DNA from: Planctomycetota bacterium
GTDB taxonomy: Bacteria > Planctomycetota > MHYJ01 > JACPRB01
Direction of reading: 5' to 3'
Assembly: GCA_023261405.1 (NCBI GenBank)
Contig: JAHFOZ010000175.1
Coordinates: forward strand, 1 to 9,857
DNA: 9,857 bases
The notes under the pieces are model-generated. The model did no database searches, was not told the DNA's origin, and saw nothing but the letters and a program-made list of their open reading frames with translations. Position numbers and translations under genes: made by a program. Numbering within the stretch: position 1 is the first letter of the stretch; each line of letters starts with the position of its first letter. Positions 7,701 to 9,857 of the stretch are shown one piece after another.

Positions 7701-9563
7701 CCTCCCGGCCTCGCCGGGGCGATGGAGTTCGGCGGGACCTACGCCGGGGACCGCTTCGACGTGAGCGGCAATGTCCGCGGCGTGCGGGTCACGATGAAGA
7801 AGGACGGGAAGCCCGTCAGCTACGGGCCGGTCGACGCGACGCTCGCGCAGAAGGGGACCTTCGAGGCGAAGGCGGGCGGCGCGCTCAAGATCGAGACCTG
7901 CACGCTGGTCTCGGCGGCGGCCGACCTCAAGGTGAGCGGGGCGATCAAGTCGGTGGCGGACGAGAAGCGGGAGGGGGAGCTGTCGGTGACCGCGGTCGTG
8001 AGGCCCGTGGAGCTTTCCAAGTGGGTTCCCGACCTGGGGCTGGGCGGCCCCGAGATCCAGCTCGCGACGACGGTGTCACTCAAGCCGGGGTTCGTGAAGG
8101 CGGCGGGCCGGACGCAGCTGGACGGCCTGACGCTGACCTCGAAGGACGAGGCGGGGAAGCCGGTAGTGAAGACCGCGAAGGCGCAGAAGGTGGAATTCTC
8201 GGCGACGCTCGAGGGCGAGAAGCTCTCGGCCACGCTCGCCTCGGCGCTCTTCGAGTGGATCGAGGCGGCGTACCGGGCGAAGGGGAAGCTCGAGACGGTC
8301 GTGCGCTTCGACCCGAAGAAGGGCACGGATGGGGAGACGAAGATCGTCGACCTCGAGATCGAGGACGACAAGAAGAACAAGGTGAAGGAGCCGCTGTTCA
8401 CGCTGAAGCACGACGTGGGGATGAAGGCCGCCGAGGCGGGGAAGCCCGCGGAGTACGACCTGCGCGTCGCGGACGTGACGTCGGGCTTCGTGAACGGGCG
8501 CGTGACGGGCCGGGTGTTCATGGGTGAGAAGGACCTGGCATTCGAGAACCTGGTGCTCGATCTCAAATACCACCCGGACCGGACGATGGCGGTGCTCAAG
8601 CCCTGGCTCCCGGGGAAGCTGGAGGGGGCTCAGGAGAAGGCACTCAAGGTGACCCTGGCCGGCCGGACGACGTCGCGGGAGGCGATGGCGGTCCTCCGGC
8701 AGGCGGCGGCCACGGTGGACGTGGATGTGGCGAAGTACTCGCAGGAGGGGTTCACGGTCACCGGTAAGTCGCTGGTGCGGCTCGAGAAGGGCATCCTGAA
8801 GTCGGGGACGCCGCTGCAGGTGAACGGCGGGACGACCTCGCTCGATCTCGCGCTCGATTTCCGCGAGCCGAAGGAGCAGCCCGCCAGTCGCGTGGTGTTC
8901 GGGGCGAAGGACGTGGACGCGAACTCGCAGCTGGGGTGGATGCTCGCGCGGATCAACCCGCTCTTCCACACGGCGGGGGTGGACGGCGCCGTGGTGGGGA
9001 AGATGAGCGGGGACTTCACGCTCGACTGGAAGGGGCCGGTCCAGGCGGACGAGCCGGACTGGGTGAAGGCCTCGGAGGACCGGCTGAGCGGCCGAGGGGT
9101 GCTCGCGGTTCGGGACATGAGGATCTCCGGCTCGCCGACGGTGAAGGCCATCCTCGAGCTGATGGGCGAGGGGAACATCCTGCAGGGGGAGATGGTGGGG
9201 ACGGACATCCGGATCGGCCGGGAGCCGAGCCTGAAGAACAAGGCGGTCTGCCAGTACACCAACATGACGATACGGACGGCGCGCTACGAGCTGCGCTTCA
9301 CCGGCTGGGTGGGCTTTGACAAGACGATGAACCTCCTGGTCGAGATGCCGATGACGGAGAACATGCAGCGGAAGTACGCGCAACTGGCGAAGTACACGCA
9401 GAAGACGATCTTCCTCAGGCTCACGGGCACGGTGGACTCGCCCTCTCCCGACATCCCGGGGATGCTGGCGGAGGCCGTCAAGCGCGCGCTGCCCGCGCTG
9501 GTCGAGGACAAGGCGAAGAGCCTGCTGGAAGACCTTCTGAAAAAGAAGAAGAAGGAGAAGTAG
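4776..9563 (+). CDS. Giant AsmA-like (TamB/YhdP-style) envelope protein
   Basis: The product has 1595 residues. After a Pro/Ala-rich start and a basic RRRWKK (18-23) comes one membrane span (about 24-43). It is followed by the AsmA hallmark order: helix, ILGELLQSDVSVGDVSFSW, then GHLGIEDFKIK and an alternating beta-strand body. A Pro/Ala/Lys linker lies at about 143-172. The body is mostly short amphipathic strands with tandem repeats (residues 310-1021). The end (from RLSGRGVLAVRDMRI at 1436) is the AsmA-type C-terminal region: YELRFTGWVGFDKTMNLLVEMPM, then FLRLTGTVDSPSPDIP and a basic KKKKKEK tail. Family members are inner-membrane-anchored proteins forming a long hydrophobic beta groove, linked to phospholipid transport and outer-membrane homeostasis; that role here is inferred. 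No catalytic motif is visible. It lies 182 bases downstream of the kinase on the same strand, and its stop is 1 base from the convergent DUF1801 stop. Confidence 0.85.
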   Translation: MKTPSPAPTPQPAPAKPRRRWKKILAIAGIALLGLVLLVILVGPTVIGAVARAKVPEILGELLQSDVSVGDVSFSWTGHLGIEDFKIKPRGAGYTSSLVEVKKVDVKVAVGSALGGHYVAEIEVTAPKVVVEKGADGKFNYDFPPAPKKDVPAPKPGEQPSSAPAGAPEGKPFIQAVIKVRDGAVTIKGDGRETVYTNLIVDAKLDTLAKPVTYALSLDGPAQDKISVSGGYDIDRRAGPATVKLERVSLKNLAAAARAYSPVRDLEGVVNGVLEYELQGVPQFTGKGSIEIADARVDLAGAKQPILLERFSFTHRGGLDEKGGGRHVIELSAGKALNLALTADVTDVFGARGVKTDLKLDSDLAALEGLLAGAGLLPEPLRLEGTIALTGSTGTEGPCDADLKAGKVQVVGGWDLALKGTGLVLVREGKPAKLDGFSLSLKGALDAKGSGRQALDLKLGKALVVALAADVVDAFGARAVKTELRVETSLPEVEAVLAKAGLLAQPLKLEGAVTLSGTVESQGPTDADLKAGKVRPPVRWDLKTQGTGVGLTLDGKPMRIDTVGHTNKGAIDAEGKGGGTIEIASGKAVGATIVTELADLYGVPEVKARIDVSSDLGELAKTLEKLIGLKPDMELRGGMTLKGEVAAKGAESARADLTSTGTNLVAVERKTGRIHELEKSVTKRLVGSWDGRTRTAILETLKLESSFASIDAKGGVGLKEAPAFEIRESSLRLEADLAKLGAKLGIFMEKPPALGGKAVIVAKASGEQIDVDGTLSALRFDTYGPIDAVLKHAGTLDSKGNGTHTISFDAGKALVLAVKADFKDAFDPRRSVKAELKGDSDLGALGAMLPGLVQLKPGTDLLGTAAVTGRVEMAGADRASFDVSAGFTDLVAFDRAAKKREEVEKSARVTVKGAWDGAKKAVDLEAFTLESSLAAADAKGGFALGEPFTVKESSFSMKAPDLAKIGAKLGLFMTDPPGLAGAMEFGGTYAGDRFDVSGNVRGVRVTMKKDGKPVSYGPVDATLAQKGTFEAKAGGALKIETCTLVSAAADLKVSGAIKSVADEKREGELSVTAVVRPVELSKWVPDLGLGGPEIQLATTVSLKPGFVKAAGRTQLDGLTLTSKDEAGKPVVKTAKAQKVEFSATLEGEKLSATLASALFEWIEAAYRAKGKLETVVRFDPKKGTDGETKIVDLEIEDDKKNKVKEPLFTLKHDVGMKAAEAGKPAEYDLRVADVTSGFVNGRVTGRVFMGEKDLAFENLVLDLKYHPDRTMAVLKPWLPGKLEGAQEKALKVTLAGRTTSREAMAVLRQAAATVDVDVAKYSQEGFTVTGKSLVRLEKGILKSGTPLQVNGGTTSLDLALDFREPKEQPASRVVFGAKDVDANSQLGWMLARINPLFHTAGVDGAVVGKMSGDFTLDWKGPVQADEPDWVKASEDRLSGRGVLAVRDMRISGSPTVKAILELMGEGNILQGEMVGTDIRIGREPSLKNKAVCQYTNMTIRTARYELRFTGWVGFDKTMNLLVEMPMTENMQRKYAQLAKYTQKTIFLRLTGTVDSPSPDIPGMLAEAVKRALPALVEDKAKSLLEDLLKKKKKEK
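5703..6080 (+). repeat. AsmA-like internal repeat 1 (126 residues)
   Basis: Residues 310-435, from RFSFTHRGGLDEKG to GKPAKLD. The order of landmarks is: GRxxxxLxxGKAL, then a VTDVFGARGVKTDL segment, then PLRLEGTIALTG, then a DADLKAGKV segment and GWDLALKGTG. The same order and the same length recur in the next unit. Confidence 0.75.
6081..6458 (+). repeat. AsmA-like internal repeat 2 (126 residues)
   Basis: Residues 436-561, from GFSLSLKGALDAKG to GKPMRID. It matches repeat 1 without a net length change. Shared pieces include GKAL, a VVDAFGARAVKTEL segment against VTDVFGARGVKTDL, KLEGAVTLSG against RLEGTIALTG, and DADLKAGKV in both. A recent-looking tandem duplication is likely. Confidence 0.75.
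6459..7139 (+). repeat. AsmA-like internal repeat 3 (long form, 227 residues)
   Basis: Residues 562-788. The first 100 or so residues (KGAIDAEGKG, GKAVGATIVTELADLYG, KPDMELRGGMTLKG) align with the short repeats. A second module of about 110 residues is then added (GSWDGRTRT, LKLESSFASIDAKGGVGL, LAKLGAKLGIFMEKPPAL, up to YGPIDA). Only repeat 4 shares this second module. Confidence 0.7.
7140..7838 (+). repeat. AsmA-like internal repeat 4 (long form, 233 residues)
   Basis: Residues 789-1021. It aligns with repeat 3 along its length: GTLDSKGNG and GKALVLAVKADFKDAF, then GAWDGAKKAVDLEAFTLESSLAAADAKGGF, quoted here in parts as GAWDGAKKAVDL and FTLESSLAAADAKGG, then LAKIGAKLGLFMTDPPGLAG and a closing YGPVDA. 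A partial further unit (TLAQKGTFEAKAGG, from 7839) follows and diverges. Ala codons differ markedly from repeat 3. Confidence 0.7.
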
Positions 9564-9576
9564 CCTACTTCTTCCG
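9552..9576. terminator. Symmetric hairpin across two facing stop codons
   Basis: The AsmA-like TAG (9561-9563) and the minus-strand TAG (9567-9565) are 1 base apart inside the palindrome GAAGTAG-C-CTACTTC. A stem of about 6-8 bp with a 5-nt loop can form on either strand. On the minus strand it is followed by a pyrimidine-rich run ending in TTTTTC (the complement of the Lys codons), which is weakly terminator-like. The symmetry may simply come from two Lys-rich C-termini meeting. Confidence 0.25.
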
Positions 9577-9735
9577 GGCGTGGACCTTCTTCGCGAGGGC
9601 CACGTAATCGTCCATGGGGAGGGCCGCCACGGCCTTCCCGATCGCGTCGAGGGCCAGGTCTTTCGCGGACCTGAATCGGATGCAGCTCTTTCCCATGTTG
9701 AGCTTCTTGCCCGCGGCCTTGGAGGGAGCATAGCC
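9565..9735 (-). pseudogene. C-terminal remnant of a DUF1801 domain protein
   Basis: Read leftward from 9735, the minus strand encodes GYAPSKAAGKKLNMGKSCIR, then FRSAKDLALDAIG, KAVAALPMDDYVALAKK and VHARKK, with a TAG stop at 9567-9565. The KKL(D/N)MGKSC(I/V)RF motif, then a DLALDxIG helix and a (V/M)DD(Y/F)xA helix, is the usual ending of DUF1801 (YdhG-like) proteins of about 140-150 residues; their function is poorly known. The earlier part of the domain, expected upstream with a LASQKNxMSLYL-like core, is not visible in any minus-strand frame up to the window end, although the frame itself stays open. ATG 9696 lacks a ribosome binding site. Truncation near 9735-9740 is the simplest reading; a divergent intact gene running off the window cannot be excluded. 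Confidence 0.6.
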
Positions 9736-9739
9736 TGCA

Positions 9740-9777
9740 GGGATTGCCCGGCCGCCGCAGCGGCCGAGGGCAATCCC
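9740..9777. repeat. Long imperfect inverted repeat (strong hairpin)
   Basis: GGGATTGCCC (9740-9749) pairs perfectly with GGGCAATCCC (9768-9777). Inside, GGCCGC (9750-9755) pairs with GCGGCC (9760-9765) around a CGCA loop, with a 2-nt GA bulge on one side. The total is 16 base pairs. There is no T-run on either strand, so a classic intrinsic terminator is not supported. A REP/MITE-like palindrome or a recombination scar is possible, because it abuts the point where the DUF1801 similarity ends. Confidence 0.65.
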
Positions 9778-9857
9778 TTCGCTTCGAGTGGGATAGCGTC
9801 TTTCGGCGCTTCCAGTCCGGCCGCGGGCGGACGATTTCCGTGACCGCCGGAGGCGGT

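Noticed and set aside
9778..9857. Possible start of a further gene at the right edge (a + frame reading SLRFEWDSVFRRF)
   Set aside because: No credible start codon or ribosome binding site, and too little sequence to judge.

Overview
The window is a GC-rich bacterial segment that most resembles Planctomycetota. The evidence is the combination of a DUF1501 protein and a Ser/Thr kinase with a typical planctomycete layout: an N-terminal helical module, kinase, one membrane span, a proline-rich linker, lectin-like sensor domains and leucine-rich repeats. The lineage is inferred from family knowledge; no rRNA or tRNA gene is visible.

Layout from left to right. Positions 1-573 hold the 3' end of a DUF1501 (sulfatase/phosphatase-fold) gene on the + strand. 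It appears to have lost roughly 20 codons plus a frame near position 478. Positions 570-1154 hold a minus-strand gene for a small, unrecognised, helical, TPR-like protein; its stop codon overlaps that of the DUF1501 remnant. Positions 1155-1335 are a short divergent intergenic region with a plausible sigma70-type promoter and a perfect hairpin just before the kinase start. Positions 1336-4593 encode a 1085-residue membrane-anchored Ser/Thr kinase with an extracytoplasmic sensor. Positions 4594-4775 are an intergenic region with a weak promoter-like pair and a Shine-Dalgarno-like AGGA. Positions 4776-9563 encode a 1595-residue AsmA-like, TamB/YhdP-style envelope protein with tandem internal repeats. 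Positions 9565-9735 on the minus strand hold the C-terminal end of a DUF1801 protein. A strong imperfect inverted repeat (9740-9777) lies where the DUF1801 similarity stops, and nothing certain can be assigned beyond it.

Two large intact genes dominate: an envelope-spanning kinase that could read an extracytoplasmic ligand, followed on the same strand by an AsmA-like protein of the kind thought to act in lipid transport or outer-envelope homeostasis. A functional link between them is only an inference from adjacency. The flanking genes look eroded or frameshifted, whereas the two long ORFs of 3.3 and 4.8 kb are clean, so a generally error-prone assembly is not the simplest explanation. No CRISPR array, insertion sequence, phage gene or recognised defence system was seen.
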